This document shows, one piece after another, positions 35,569 to 44,733 of a stretch of DNA of 64,000 bases. Under the pieces are notes generated by a model. The model was given only the letters and a program-made list of their open reading frames with translations. It had not been told where the DNA came from and made no database searches. The position numbers and the translations under genes are program-made. The DNA lies in NCBI GenBank assembly GCA_964589785.1, contig CAZPUQ010000011.1, forward strand, positions 24,331 to 88,330. The letters are read 5' to 3'. The stretch is from JAGVSR01 sp964589785. GTDB taxonomy: Bacteria; Pseudomonadota; Alphaproteobacteria; Rhizobiales; Hyphomicrobiaceae. The stretch's first letter is position 1. Every line of letters begins with the position of its first letter.

Positions 35569-37551
35569 TCAGTTCGCGAGCAGGCCCGACATCGCCTCGG
35601 AGAAGGTCGACGGAATCGTGGCGGACTTGGCCTTCTTGGCGGTCTTCTTGGCGCCCGGCTTCTTCGGTTTAGGTTGGCTGAAGGCCGCCGGCTCGTCCTC
35701 GATCGAGGCCGTCTCGACGTCGTACGCCGGCTGCGGCTCGACGGAGGGAAGGGACCGGCCGCCAAGCGCCTGGGAGACACGGCTGTCGAGACCGTAGACG
35801 TCGCCGAACGTCGCCAGCCTGCCGTCGTCGTCGATCCACGCCGTCAGGTAGACCGTGTGAACCCAGATATGGTTGTCGAGCTCGATCGTCTCCGAGCTGC
35901 GCCGGGCGGATGACACACGCTCGGCGCCCCAGCCCTTGTCCTGCTGGAGCAGCACCTCGGCGAACCGCTGCGGATTGTTGACGCGGATGCAGCCGTGCGA
36001 GAACGGCCGCCGGGATTGGGCAAAGAGTTCGCGCTGGATCGTGTCGTGCATATAGACATCGTGCGGGTTCGGGAACATGAACTTCACGAAGCCGAGCGGG
36101 TTCTGGCCGCCGGGCGGCTGGATGAAGCTGTACTGGCGCAAGTCCGCCGACGACCAGTCGACGGAATTGGGATCGACGGGCCGGCCGTTGCGGTAGGGCG
36201 TGAACCCGTAGGCCCTGAGCACGGACGCGCCGCCGCCGCCGAAGAGCTGATCGAAGAAGCCGTTGCCGCCGGCCCTCTGCAGGCGCGGCTTGAGCTCCTT
36301 CGCCTTGATGCCTTCGGGCACGCCCCACGACGGATTGAACACGATCGTCTTCATCTCGGCGGAGAACGACGGCGTCGGCCAGGTGGACTGCCCGACGATG
36401 ATCTTCTCCTTGAAGATCACCTTGCCGCCGGCATAGGTCCTCGTGACGTATTCGGGGATGTTGTTGATCACGTAGGACGCGCCGAGCTCCTCGGGCATCC
36501 ACCGCCACCGCTCCATGTTGACGAGCAGCCGCTGCGTATCACGCGGGCTCGTCTCGTCCGGTTCGCCCGCACCCTCCCGGTTCAGCGCCGCACGTGTCCG
36601 GCGATTGAGCTGGCCGTTGGCTTTGAGCCCCTTCTCGGTCTGGAACGCCTTGATCGCGTCGGCGAGCCGCTCGTCATAGAGCGTCTCGCGGCCGGCAAAC
36701 TCCGCCGGCTGCTTGAGGCGCCGTCTCAGCAGCGCGATGTCGGGATGCAGCGAGCCGGGCTTCACGGTGGCGCCGTCGGGCGGCAGCTTGACGAGGAGCG
36801 CCTCGTCGACGGGCGCGGGGGGCTCAACGGGCCCGAGCCGTTTCACGAGCTCCGCGCGAAGGCGCTGGAACTGCTCGTGCCTGGGGTGGAGGCCCGTGAG
36901 AGTGGCGGCCGGATCGCTCGCCGCGGCGAGCCCGCCAAGCACGGTCTTGGGATCGCGCACCGGCGGGGAAAGATCGAGAAGCTGGCTGATCGAGAGCGGA
37001 CGCACGCGCCCGCCCCGGGCATGACGCGCATAGGTGAGGGCCGCGAGCGTGAGCTGCGCCTCGGCGTTCCCCAGCGCGTCCGGGGTCGTGAGCGCAGCGG
37101 CCGGATCGGGAAGCGGGAAGGCCGTCGCGTCGAGACCCCACTCCGCCGCCTTGCCGATCTCCGCGGCGAGGGCCTTGGCGCGGTCGTTGAGGCCCGCGGC
37201 GGCGGTCCAGAGCGGGTCCTTGCGCGCGCCGTAGAAGGCTGCGGCGGCCGCGACATCATCCTTGGCATAGGCGGTGGCAAACGCCTTGTCTGTCAGCCGG
37301 GCGTAGGCGGCCGTAACGGCGGGAGCCGCATCGGGAAGCGGCACGACGGGCGTGCTCGCCAGGGGGGCGGCGGCCGCGTCCGCTGGCGGGGCACCGGCGG
37401 GGTCGGACGGCGGCACCGGTGCAGCGGCCGTGGCGCTGTCCGCGGCGGCGTCGGCCGGCGCGGCCGGGACGGCCGCCGGACCGGCCATGCTCATGGCCAT
37501 GCCGACCAGCGCAGCAGCGAGCGCGCGGGGTGAAACCACGGAGAAGGTCAT
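35569..37551 (-). CDS. L,D-transpeptidase (YcbB/LdtD-type)
   Basis: Cross-links peptidoglycan stems (3-3 links) in the periplasm. The 660-aa protein has a signal peptide (about 1-31), an Ala/Pro-rich linker (30-80), a scaffold domain (about 80-250), a peptidoglycan-binding-type helical domain (about 265-330, LYDERLADAIKAFQTEKGLK), and the YkuD catalytic domain (about 360-560) with the His of YMHD and the SHGCIRV cysteine motif. A Lys/Pro/Ala tail (600-645) is unusual and may bind wall polymers. ATG 37551 has AGGAG nine bases upstream. Confidence 0.93.
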   Translation of the reverse strand: MTFSVVSPRALAAALVGMAMSMAGPAAVPAAPADAAADSATAAAPVPPSDPAGAPPADAAAAPLASTPVVPLPDAAPAVTAAYARLTDKAFATAYAKDDVAAAAAFYGARKDPLWTAAAGLNDRAKALAAEIGKAAEWGLDATAFPLPDPAAALTTPDALGNAEAQLTLAALTYARHARGGRVRPLSISQLLDLSPPVRDPKTVLGGLAAASDPAATLTGLHPRHEQFQRLRAELVKRLGPVEPPAPVDEALLVKLPPDGATVKPGSLHPDIALLRRRLKQPAEFAGRETLYDERLADAIKAFQTEKGLKANGQLNRRTRAALNREGAGEPDETSPRDTQRLLVNMERWRWMPEELGASYVINNIPEYVTRTYAGGKVIFKEKIIVGQSTWPTPSFSAEMKTIVFNPSWGVPEGIKAKELKPRLQRAGGNGFFDQLFGGGGASVLRAYGFTPYRNGRPVDPNSVDWSSADLRQYSFIQPPGGQNPLGFVKFMFPNPHDVYMHDTIQRELFAQSRRPFSHGCIRVNNPQRFAEVLLQQDKGWGAERVSSARRSSETIELDNHIWVHTVYLTAWIDDDGRLATFGDVYGLDSRVSQALGGRSLPSVEPQPAYDVETASIEDEPAAFSQPKPKKPGAKKTAKKAKSATIPSTFSEAMSGLLAN

Positions 37552-37840
37552 TGCAGCTCGCTCCTGTTCGCCGAATCGGACGCGGACGGATTCACTTTTT
37601 CTCAGTCAGCATAAAGGTCCATTGGATTGATGGCGAATTGTAGTCGCACGGCATCCACGACGACGATCGAAGCCACAGCAGATCGCCGTCGGCGCGGGCC
37701 CGAGGGCGCCGGCGCGGGGCCTCGTTTCCGCCTCAATCTGCCCGGATAGCCCCGTCCGTCCAGCAAAATGAAGCCGTTGGCCTCGGGCGGGCGCGCGGGG
37801 GCGCACGCACACCAGGTCCGCGAGGAAAGGTCCGTCGAGC

Positions 37841-38488
37841 ATGGCCCGCGAGGGGGTGGCGACCCAATTGTATCTGGTGCTGCCCGCGGCCGGCGAGGCC
37901 GCCGGGCTCGACGCGACCGTCGAGGCGGCCCTTGCCGCCGGCCCCGTCGCGACCGTGCTCATCGAGCCGGACCCTGGCGCGCCGCCGGCCCCGCCCGACC
38001 TCGCCAAGGCCGTCGCGGCCCTGCAGAAGCGCGGCATCGCCACGCTCCTCCTCGGCGATGCGGCGCTCGCCCGCGTCGTCAAGGCCGATGGTGTCCATCT
38101 TGCGCCGTCAAAGCTGCTGCCGGCCGCCTATCGCGAGGCGCGCGAGACGCTCGGCAGCCGCTTCATCGTCGGGGTTGACGTCGGCCGCTCCCGCCACGAG
38201 GCGATGGAGCTCGGCGAAGAGGGAGCCGATTACATCGGGTTCGGCATTCCGCCCCATGTCGAGGATCGGGATACCGCGCGCGCACGCCGCCTCGACCTCG
38301 TCCAGTGGTGGTCGGAGATCTTCGAGGTGCCGGGGGTGGCCTTCGACGTCGAGACGCCTCAGGAGGCCGCGCGCCTCGTTGCGGCCGGCGCGGATTTCGT
38401 CGCCGTGCGCCTGCCGCCCGGCCTCGCTCCGGACGCAGTCGGCCCATATCTCTCGCCGTACGTGGCGGCCCTGAGATCAGTCCCATGA
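37841..38488 (+). CDS. ThiE-like protein (thiamine phosphate synthase family)
   Basis: A 215-aa TIM-barrel protein with the ThiE landmarks ADGVHLAPSKLLP, VGVDVGRSRHEAMELGEEG and ADYIGFGIPP. The usual FPTxTK phosphate/substrate loop is replaced by PPHVEDRDTAR, so synthase activity is uncertain and it may be a TenI-like relative. No TPP riboswitch is seen upstream. Its stop overlaps the start of the Sel1 gene (ATGA), so these two are co-translated. The start ATG 37841 has GAGGAAAGG upstream. Confidence 0.8.
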   Translation: MAREGVATQLYLVLPAAGEAAGLDATVEAALAAGPVATVLIEPDPGAPPAPPDLAKAVAALQKRGIATLLLGDAALARVVKADGVHLAPSKLLPAAYREARETLGSRFIVGVDVGRSRHEAMELGEEGADYIGFGIPPHVEDRDTARARRLDLVQWWSEIFEVPGVAFDVETPQEAARLVAAGADFVAVRLPPGLAPDAVGPYLSPYVAALRSVP

Positions 38489-39489
38489 ACAGGATCGCAC
38501 TTGCCGGGCTGCTGGCCGTGGGTTCCGCCGCGGGGGCGGCGGGCGTCCTCGTGGCCACGGGCCGGTTGCAGCTCCCGGAGGTTGCCGCCCGCGCGCCCGA
38601 AATACCCGGCGCACCGACCTCCCCGGCGCCGTCCCCCGCCGCGGTGGACGACGAGGCCTATCTCGCGTTCGATCAGGGCAAGTACCTGACGGCGCTGTCG
38701 CTGGCGGAGGCCCGCGCGGCGCGCGGCGACCCGCAGGCGCACACGCTCGTGGCCCGCATCTACGAGGGCGGTCTCGGCGTCGGCAAGGACGAGATCACCG
38801 CCGCGCGCTGGTATGCGCGGGCCGCCGAGCTCGGCGACGTCCCGGCGATGCTCGCCTTCGGCAATATGCTGGCCGAGGGCCGCGGCGTGGAGAAGGACCG
38901 CAAGGCCGCCGCCGCCATGTACGAGAATGCGGCCGCGACCGGCGACCCGCTGGCCAATTACAACCTCGGCCTCCTGTTCCTGAAGGGCGACGGCAAGCCC
39001 GAGAACCCGCACCGCGCGGCCAGACACATCCAGTACGCCGCCGAGAAGGGCATCGCGCAGGCGCAGTACGACCTCGCCGCGCTCTATCAGAAGGGCGAAG
39101 GCCTGCCCCACGACGCGCTGGAGGCGGCCCGGTGGATGTCGCGCGCGGCGAGCCAGGGGCTCCTCGCGGCACAGTACGAATACGCGGTGATGCTGCTGCG
39201 CGGCTTCGGCCTGAAACAGGACGAGGGCAAGGCAATCCCTCTCCTGACGACGGCGGCCGAGAAGGGCGTGCCCGGCGCCCAGAACCGCCTCGCCTACATC
39301 CATCTGGAGGGCGTGGGCGGCGTGCCGAAGAGCACGGCGGAAGCCGCCAAGTGGCGCTTCCTCGCCCGGTCCGGCGGCATTGCCGACGACAAGCTCGACC
39401 TCCTCATCGACGCCCTGCCCGACAGCGAGCGCAAGGCCGCCCAAAAGGCCGCGCAGGAATGGCAGGACAAACGGCTCACCATCCGGTAG
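38485..39489 (+). CDS. Sel1-like repeat protein
   Basis: A 334-aa exported or membrane-anchored protein: N-terminal hydrophobic segment (LAGLLAVGSAAGAAGVLVA), Pro-rich linker (about 35-55), then about six Sel1/TPR-type repeats (about 70-305: ARWYARAAELGDVPAMLAFG, AAAMYENAAATGDPLANYNL and so on). Sel1 repeats bind proteins in envelope stress, secretion or regulation; the specific target is unknown. ATG 38485 overlaps the ThiE-like stop. Confidence 0.9.
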   Translation: MNRIALAGLLAVGSAAGAAGVLVATGRLQLPEVAARAPEIPGAPTSPAPSPAAVDDEAYLAFDQGKYLTALSLAEARAARGDPQAHTLVARIYEGGLGVGKDEITAARWYARAAELGDVPAMLAFGNMLAEGRGVEKDRKAAAAMYENAAATGDPLANYNLGLLFLKGDGKPENPHRAARHIQYAAEKGIAQAQYDLAALYQKGEGLPHDALEAARWMSRAASQGLLAAQYEYAVMLLRGFGLKQDEGKAIPLLTTAAEKGVPGAQNRLAYIHLEGVGGVPKSTAEAAKWRFLARSGGIADDKLDLLIDALPDSERKAAQKAAQEWQDKRLTIR

Positions 39490-39572
39490 GCAGTGATCCC
39501 TCCCGACGCAAGCTCGTGCCGGCATCCGTCGGGAGACTTCGTTGTCCTCCACGTCTTGCCGATCGGCCCCCA

Positions 39573-40361
39573 ATGCCCGCCTCCGCCCTGATCAACGTCA
39601 TGACCGCCGCAGCCCGCAAGGCGGCCCGCTCGCTCGTGCGCGATTTCGGCGAGGTCGAACAGCTCCAGGTCTCGATCAAGGGACCGGCGAACTTCGTCTC
39701 CGCCGCCGACCACAAAGCCGAGGACATCCTGTTCAAGGAGCTCAACAAGGCGCGGCCGCAGTACGGCTTCCTGATGGAGGAAGGCGGTGCCGTGGAGGGC
39801 GCCGACAAGACCCACCGCTGGATCATCGATCCGCTCGACGGCACCACGAACTTCCTGCACGGCATCCCGATGTTCGCGATCTCGATCGGGCTCGAACGAG
39901 ACGGCCAGCTCGTGGCGGGCGTCGTCTACAATCCGATCGCCGACGAGCTCTTCACCGCGGAGAAGGGCAAGGGCGCCTTCCTCAACGAGAAGCGCCGGCT
40001 GCGCGTCGCCGCGCGCAAATCGGTCGGCGATGCGGTCGTGGCGACCGGCATCCCGCATCGCGGCCGGCCGGGGCATCCGGGTTTTCTGAAGGAGATGAGC
40101 ACCGTCATGGGCGAGGTGGCCGGCCTCCGCCGGACGGGATCGGCCGCCCTCGATCTGGCCTGGACGGCCGCGGGCCGGTTCGACTGCTATTGGGAGCGCA
40201 ACCTGAAGCCGTGGGACCTCGCGGCCGGCATTGTCATCGTGCGCGAGGCGGGCGGCCTCGTCACGGACCTGGACGGCACGGATAAGATGCTCGACAAGGG
40301 CGATGTCGTCGCCGGCAACGGCCACATGGTGAAGGCCGTGCGCACGCTCGTGAAGGGCTGA
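39573..40361 (+). CDS. Inositol monophosphatase family protein
   Basis: A 262-aa Mg-dependent phosphatase with all three metal motifs: YGFLMEEGG, IIDPLDGTTNFLHG, and WDLAAGIVIVREAGG. The substrate may be an inositol phosphate or another sugar phosphate. ATG 39573 begins the conserved domain. The ribosome binding site is weak. It is convergent with pdxH, 6 bp away. Confidence 0.93.
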   Translation: MPASALINVMTAAARKAARSLVRDFGEVEQLQVSIKGPANFVSAADHKAEDILFKELNKARPQYGFLMEEGGAVEGADKTHRWIIDPLDGTTNFLHGIPMFAISIGLERDGQLVAGVVYNPIADELFTAEKGKGAFLNEKRRLRVAARKSVGDAVVATGIPHRGRPGHPGFLKEMSTVMGEVAGLRRTGSAALDLAWTAAGRFDCYWERNLKPWDLAAGIVIVREAGGLVTDLDGTDKMLDKGDVVAGNGHMVKAVRTLVKG

Positions 40362-40367
40362 GACGCC

Positions 40368-41009
40368 TTACGGATAGAGGCGAGCTTTCGTCCAAGGATC
40401 GGCGGCGGACGCGCGGCGGAATTGGACGCGGTCGTGCAGGCGGAAGGGCCGGTCCGACCAGAACTCGATCTCGACCGGCGTCAGACGAAAGCCGGACCAG
40501 TGGGGCGGGCGCGGAATCGCGCTGATGCCGAACCGCGCCGTCTCGATCGCCACGGCCTTTTCCAGCGCGAGGCGGCTTTCGAGCGGGCGCGACTGCTTGG
40601 AGGCCCACGCCCCGATGCGGCTCGTACGATGGCGCGAGGCGAAATAGTCGTCGGCCTCCGCCGCCGAGACCGGAGTGATGGGACCGCGGGCGCGGACCTG
40701 CCGCCGCAGGCTCTTCCAGTGGAAAAGGATGGCGGCCTGCGGGTTCGCCGCGAGCTCGCGCCCCTTGGCGCTTTCAAGGTTGGTGAAGAAGACAAAGCCG
40801 CGGTCGGGCGCACCGGGGCCGTCGAGCCCCTTCAGAAGCACCATGCGCACGTTCGGCAAGCCGTTCGCGTCCGCGGTGGCGAGAGCCATCGCGTTGGGAT
40901 CGTTGATCTCCTTCTCGCGCGCGTCGCCGAACCAGCTCTCGAACAGCAGGAACGGCTCGATCGCCTCGGCGAAATCGCCGGAGGAATGCGGAAGTCTCTC
41001 GTGGCTCAT
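40368..41009 (-). CDS. pdxH: Pyridoxamine 5'-phosphate oxidase
   Basis: FMN-dependent oxidation of PNP or PMP to PLP, the last step of vitamin B6 synthesis and salvage. The 213-aa protein has the FMN-binding LPNVRMVLLKGLD, FFTNLESAKGRELAANPQAA and WKSLRRQVRARG stretches, and the C-terminal motif RLHDRVQFRR. Start ATG 41009 fits family length. Its product supplies serC and the aminotransferase in this window. Confidence 0.96.
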   Translation of the reverse strand: MSHERLPHSSGDFAEAIEPFLLFESWFGDAREKEINDPNAMALATADANGLPNVRMVLLKGLDGPGAPDRGFVFFTNLESAKGRELAANPQAAILFHWKSLRRQVRARGPITPVSAAEADDYFASRHRTSRIGAWASKQSRPLESRLALEKAVAIETARFGISAIPRPPHWSGFRLTPVEIEFWSDRPFRLHDRVQFRRASAADPWTKARLYP

Positions 41010-41232
41010 GTCGTCTTGCCTTCAGCTCTTTCGTATCCGTGGCGTGCGCGCGGCCGCCTCCTGTTCTTGTCGCATCCTCGCGGCCGCGCCTTGACCGCGC
41101 GTTAACGTCCGGCCGTTCCCGACCCGGATGAGACGCTCGTTGAGACTTTTTTATCCATGTTCAGAGACGATGAACGAGAGCGGCCCATGTCCCGGCCGTC
41201 GCGTCGTTCCTGTGTCGTCTGCGAGTTCTGTC

Positions 41233-41709
41233 ATGCGTGAAAGCGTTTTCCTGATCCCACTGGCGGCGGGCGGCCTGATCGCCTTGATCGGTCTGGCGGC
41301 CCTGCTCCTGTCCGCCGACCCGGCCGGCGCCGACGGCGAAACCGCAACGCGCCAGCGCGGCGGCACCACGTGCGCCTGCCCCGGCGCCTCCGACCGCCCC
41401 CAAAGGCCGAAATTCGCTGACCTCAAGGCCGCGCCCGACGACGGGCAGCCCCTCGACGCCGGCGACAAGATTGCGGCCCTCTCCAGCATCCAGCACGCCC
41501 TCTCCTCGGTCGCGGACGGAGCGACCTACGTCTGGCACCGCCACAACGGGCGCCTGTCCGGTCTCGTCAAGCCGACCGGCTCGTTTCGCAGCGCAGCCGG
41601 AGGCATCTGCCGCCACGTGATCGTGATGATGACGACGGGTCAGAAGTCCCGCAAGACGGAGGGCGTTGCCTGCCGGCAGCCGAATGGCGTTTGGAGCCTG
41701 GAGGGCTGA
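41233..41709 (+). CDS. Membrane-anchored protein with 17-kDa surface-antigen-like domain
   Basis: A 158-aa protein with an N-terminal hydrophobic helix (SVFLIPLAAGGLIALIGLAALLL), a spacer with a CAC motif (GTTCACPG), and a C-terminal domain (about 90-158) resembling the C-terminal part of the RT0821/Lpp0805 17-kDa surface-antigen family (SALSSVADGATYVWHRHNG, GICRHVIVMM, EGVACRQPNGVWSLEG). Two cysteines in that domain are conserved in the family and may form a disulfide. Start 41233 is chosen from the hydrophobic N-terminus; a longer frame from 41128 is possible. Function unknown. Confidence 0.65.
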   Translation: MRESVFLIPLAAGGLIALIGLAALLLSADPAGADGETATRQRGGTTCACPGASDRPQRPKFADLKAAPDDGQPLDAGDKIAALSSIQHALSSVADGATYVWHRHNGRLSGLVKPTGSFRSAAGGICRHVIVMMTTGQKSRKTEGVACRQPNGVWSLEG

Positions 41710-41877
41710 CCAGCGCCTGCGGCCGCCCGGCGATCCTGCCGGGGCGATCGGCCGCGCCGCGCGCCGGCCGGCGCATCGGGCGCGGATCACAAGCCTTTTT
41801 GCTAGGCCGATCAATCTTCTGGCTGACGTTCTTGACGATCGTGCAGCGCCGCGCCGACGCCGGCGTCCCAGCCTGTT

Positions 41878-41892
41878 CGGTCCACTGGACCG
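41878..41892. promoter_or_regulatory. Inverted repeat upstream of fabI
   Basis: Perfect CGGTCC (41878-41883) - ACT - GGACCG (41887-41892), 62 bp before the fabI start. A TAGGAT -10-like hexamer follows at 41908-41913, so the repeat overlaps the -35 region and could be an operator. Weak evidence. Confidence 0.3.
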
Positions 41893-41953
41893 CAGAGGCC
41901 TTTTGTGTAGGATGCCGCCGATTACACGCACAGAGAAAAGGAATTGAACGCTC

Positions 41954-42802
41954 ATGGCTGAACCAGGAGCAGGCGACGGCGTGCCGACCGGAACTCTCAT
42001 GGCCGGCAAGCGCGGTCTCGTCATGGGCATCGCCAACAACCGCTCGATCGCCTATGGCATCGCGCGCGCCGTCGCCGCCCAGGGTGCCGAGCTTGCCGTG
42101 ACCTACCAGGGCGATGCGCTCAAGAAGCGCGTCGAGCCGCTGGCCGCCGACCTCGGCGCCAACCTCGTCCTGCCGTGTGACGTCTCCGACAAGGCCTCCG
42201 TCGACGCCCTGTTCGCCGATCTTCAACAGCGGTGGGGCCGCCTCGACTTTCTTGTCCATGCCATCGCGTTCTCCGACAAGAACGAGCTCGACGGGCGCTA
42301 CGTCGATACGAGCGAGGCGAACTTCACCCAGACGATGCTGATCTCTTGCTACTCGCTGACCGCTCTCGCCCAGCGCGCGGAAAAGCTCATGACGAACGGC
42401 GGCTCCATCCTCACGCTCACCTACTACGGCGCCGAGAAGGTGATGCCGCATTACAACGTGATGGGTGTCGCCAAGGCCGCGCTCGAGGCAAGCGTGCGCT
42501 ATCTCGCTTCCGATCTCGGCCGCACCGGCATCCGCGTCAACGCCATCTCGGCAGGGCCGATCAAGACGCTCGCCGCGTCCGGCATCTCCGATTTCCGCTA
42601 CATCTTGCGCTGGAACGAATACAATTCGCCGCTGCGCCGGACCGTAACCATCGAGGAGGTGGGCGGCGCCGGCCTCTACCTCCTGTCGGACCTCGCGCGC
42701 GGCGTCACCGGCGAGGTCCATCACGTCGACAGCGGCTACCACGTCCAGGGCATGAAGAACGAGGACGCGCCGGACATCTCGGTGATCAAGAGCGAAGGAT
42801 GA
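41954..42802 (+). CDS. fabI: Enoyl-ACP reductase FabI
   Basis: NADH-dependent reduction of enoyl-ACP, the last step of each fatty acid elongation cycle. The 282-aa protein has the cofactor loop GIANNRSIAYGIA, the catalytic Tyr-x6-Lys in YNVMGVAKAALEAS, and the C-terminal LLSDLARGVTGEVHHVDSGY. About 15 extra N-terminal residues precede the family's usual MAGKRGL start (an internal ATG), and the first ATG is used here. A phosphatase gene follows 76 bp later on the same strand. Confidence 0.97.
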   Translation: MAEPGAGDGVPTGTLMAGKRGLVMGIANNRSIAYGIARAVAAQGAELAVTYQGDALKKRVEPLAADLGANLVLPCDVSDKASVDALFADLQQRWGRLDFLVHAIAFSDKNELDGRYVDTSEANFTQTMLISCYSLTALAQRAEKLMTNGGSILTLTYYGAEKVMPHYNVMGVAKAALEASVRYLASDLGRTGIRVNAISAGPIKTLAASGISDFRYILRWNEYNSPLRRTVTIEEVGGAGLYLLSDLARGVTGEVHHVDSGYHVQGMKNEDAPDISVIKSEG

Positions 42803-42878
42803 GGACGACGGGGGCCGGAGGATCACGCACAGTCGAGGGACTGTGCTGCTTCTGCGCCCGCCCTCGCACGCGAGACGC

Positions 42879-43466
42879 ATGGGGCCTGGTCTTACACTCT
42901 ATGTCGTTCGCCACGGCGAGACGGACTGGAACGCCGAGCGGCGCTATCAGGGCCAGACCGACATTCCGCTCAACGCGAAGGGCCGGGCCCAGTCGCGCCG
43001 CAACGGCGAGGCGCTGCGTGCCTTCCTGCCCGACCTGATCGATGCAGACTTCGTGGCGAGTCCGCTCGGGCGTACCCGGGAGACGATGGCGATCCTGCGC
43101 GGCTGCCTCGGCCTCGACCCGGCCGGGTACGGTGTCGAGCCGCGGCTGATCGAGCTCTCCTACGGCGCCTGGGAAGGCCAGCTTCAAACCGATCTGCCGC
43201 GAATCGACCCCGAAGGTCTGGCTGCGCGCGCCATCGATCCGCTCCGATGGCGGCCGCGCGGGGGCGAGAGCTACGCCGATCTTCTCGTTCGCACCGTCGA
43301 CTGGCTGTCGACGATCGAGCGCGACACCGTCATCGCCGCGCACGGCGGTATCTCGCGCTGCCTCAGGGCGCATATGCTCAACTTGCCGCCCGAGAGCATT
43401 CCGGCGCTGGAGAGCCCGCAGGACCGCGTGCTGGTGCTGAAGCACGGATCGATGAGCTGGGCGTAG
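42879..43466 (+). CDS. Histidine phosphatase (phosphoglycerate mutase superfamily)
   Basis: A 195-aa enzyme with the catalytic RHGE in YVVRHGETDWNAER and the second histidine in IAAHGGISRCLRAHM. It may be a broad phosphatase or cofactor-dependent mutase; the length is closest to GpmB/CobC-type phosphatases. ATG 42879 begins the domain; a GTG 36 bp upstream is possible. It ends 18 bp before the convergent HAD gene. Confidence 0.9.
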   Translation: MGPGLTLYVVRHGETDWNAERRYQGQTDIPLNAKGRAQSRRNGEALRAFLPDLIDADFVASPLGRTRETMAILRGCLGLDPAGYGVEPRLIELSYGAWEGQLQTDLPRIDPEGLAARAIDPLRWRPRGGESYADLLVRTVDWLSTIERDTVIAAHGGISRCLRAHMLNLPPESIPALESPQDRVLVLKHGSMSWA

Positions 43467-43484
43467 GGCCGGAAACCGAAGCTT

Positions 43485-44351
43485 TTACCAGACGAGTGCG
43501 TCCATCGCGGCGATCGGACGGGCCGGGGCCTCAGCGAAGATCCGGGTGAGCAGGTCGGCGTCAAGCAGACCGCCACCCCCCGCATGGACGCCGCTCGCGA
43601 TGTAGATGGAGTCGACGCCCGCCGCCGCCGCACCGGCGATATCCGTCGTCACGCCGTCGCCGATGGCCAGCACCTCGCCGGGCGCAACCCCCTTGCCCCT
43701 GAGGTCGCCGAGACGCGCGAACGCCAGGTCGTAGACGGGAAGATACGGCTTGCCGGCGTAGGCGACCGCGCCGCCCATGGCCTCGTAGGCCTGGGCCAGG
43801 GCACCGGCGCAATAGACGAGGCGGCCCGCCCGCTCCACGGTGAGATCGGGGTTGGCGCAGATCATGTCGGCGCCGCGCTTCTTCAGGAGCGCCAGGATCT
43901 CCATGTAGGTCTCCGGCGTCTCCTGCTCGTCGTCGAAGAGGCCGGTGCAGACGACCGTCTCGGCCCGCTGCAGCGGCACCAGGTCCGGCGCGTTTCCGAA
44001 GAGAGCACGATCGCGCTCGGGCCCCAGATGCCCCAGCGCGCGCCCCCGCGCGGCGGCCTGCCGGATCATTTCTCGCGACGCGTCGCCCGATGTCAGGATC
44101 GCATCGTAAGCCTCGCGCGGCACGCCGATGCGATCGAGCTGTTGCACGACCGAGGGAGCCGGCCGCGGCGCATTCGAGAGCAGAAGCACCGTCCCCCCCG
44201 CAGCGCGGAAGCGCGCGCAGGCCTCGGCCGCCGGCAGGAACGGAGCGACACCGTTGTGCATCACGCCCCAGATGTCGACGAGCCACGCGCTGCGGCCCTC
44301 GGCGACAGGGGCAACGGAGGAGAGGATCGGGATATCGGAGTGTGCGGACAT
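43485..44351 (-). CDS. HAD-IIA family hydrolase (TIGR01459-type)
   Basis: A 288-aa HAD-superfamily phosphatase with motif I in WLVDIWGVMHNG, motif II LLLSNAPRPA, the lysine in YAGKPYLPVYDLA, and motif IV AIGDGVTTDIAGA. This is the alphaproteobacterial group of NagD-like enzymes with a C2 cap, whose substrates are sugar or nucleotide phosphates; the substrate here is unknown. ATG 44351 is the family-typical start (MSAHSD). Confidence 0.92.
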   Translation of the reverse strand: MSAHSDIPILSSVAPVAEGRSAWLVDIWGVMHNGVAPFLPAAEACARFRAAGGTVLLLSNAPRPAPSVVQQLDRIGVPREAYDAILTSGDASREMIRQAAARGRALGHLGPERDRALFGNAPDLVPLQRAETVVCTGLFDDEQETPETYMEILALLKKRGADMICANPDLTVERAGRLVYCAGALAQAYEAMGGAVAYAGKPYLPVYDLAFARLGDLRGKGVAPGEVLAIGDGVTTDIAGAAAAGVDSIYIASGVHAGGGGLLDADLLTRIFAEAPARPIAAMDALVW

Positions 44352-44733
44352 CCCGAAGTGCCTAGTGAAACGGCCAAGTCCGATCAAGGGCCGCGTTGTT
44401 CGCAAGATCGCCGGCCTCGTGGGGGACGCCGTCACCAACAGCGGCTGACCGCCGCGCCGGTGTCGGTGTCCGCACGCGGGCCTCATTCGCCGGCGAGTGT
44501 CACCGCCAGCCGTGCTTCAGGAAGTCGCACGCTGCGTTGGCCCCGCGCGCTCGGGTGGATGCGGCCGGTCTGCTATTTGTGGCTGCTGCTTGAAAGTGCC
44601 TGCAATCTGAAAGGACCGAGCGGGTCCGTCGCGTGCGAGGGCGAAGCAATATGCCTGCGACATTCATCCGAAACCGGACTAACGCCGGGAGCTTCGCCGG
44701 GCCGACGGCGGCGGCAGATCGGACGGAGGCGGG
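44352..44733. other. 382-bp divergent region upstream of the pseudo-HAD-CBS gene
   Basis: No supported gene. A 27-codon plus-strand GTG frame (44365-44448) has no Shine-Dalgarno site. The region must hold promoters for both flanking genes. A TTGAAA at about 44590 could be a -35, with no clear -10. GGAGGCGGG immediately precedes the plus-strand gene at 44734. Confidence 0.35.

Noticed and set aside
37552..37840. TPP riboswitch expected upstream of a thiamine gene
   Set aside because: No CUGAGA or THI-box-like consensus seen, and the ThiE-like protein lacks the usual substrate loop.
44365..44448. A 27-codon GTG frame upstream of the pseudo-HAD-CBS gene
   Set aside because: No ribosome binding site or known motif; kept only as a remark.
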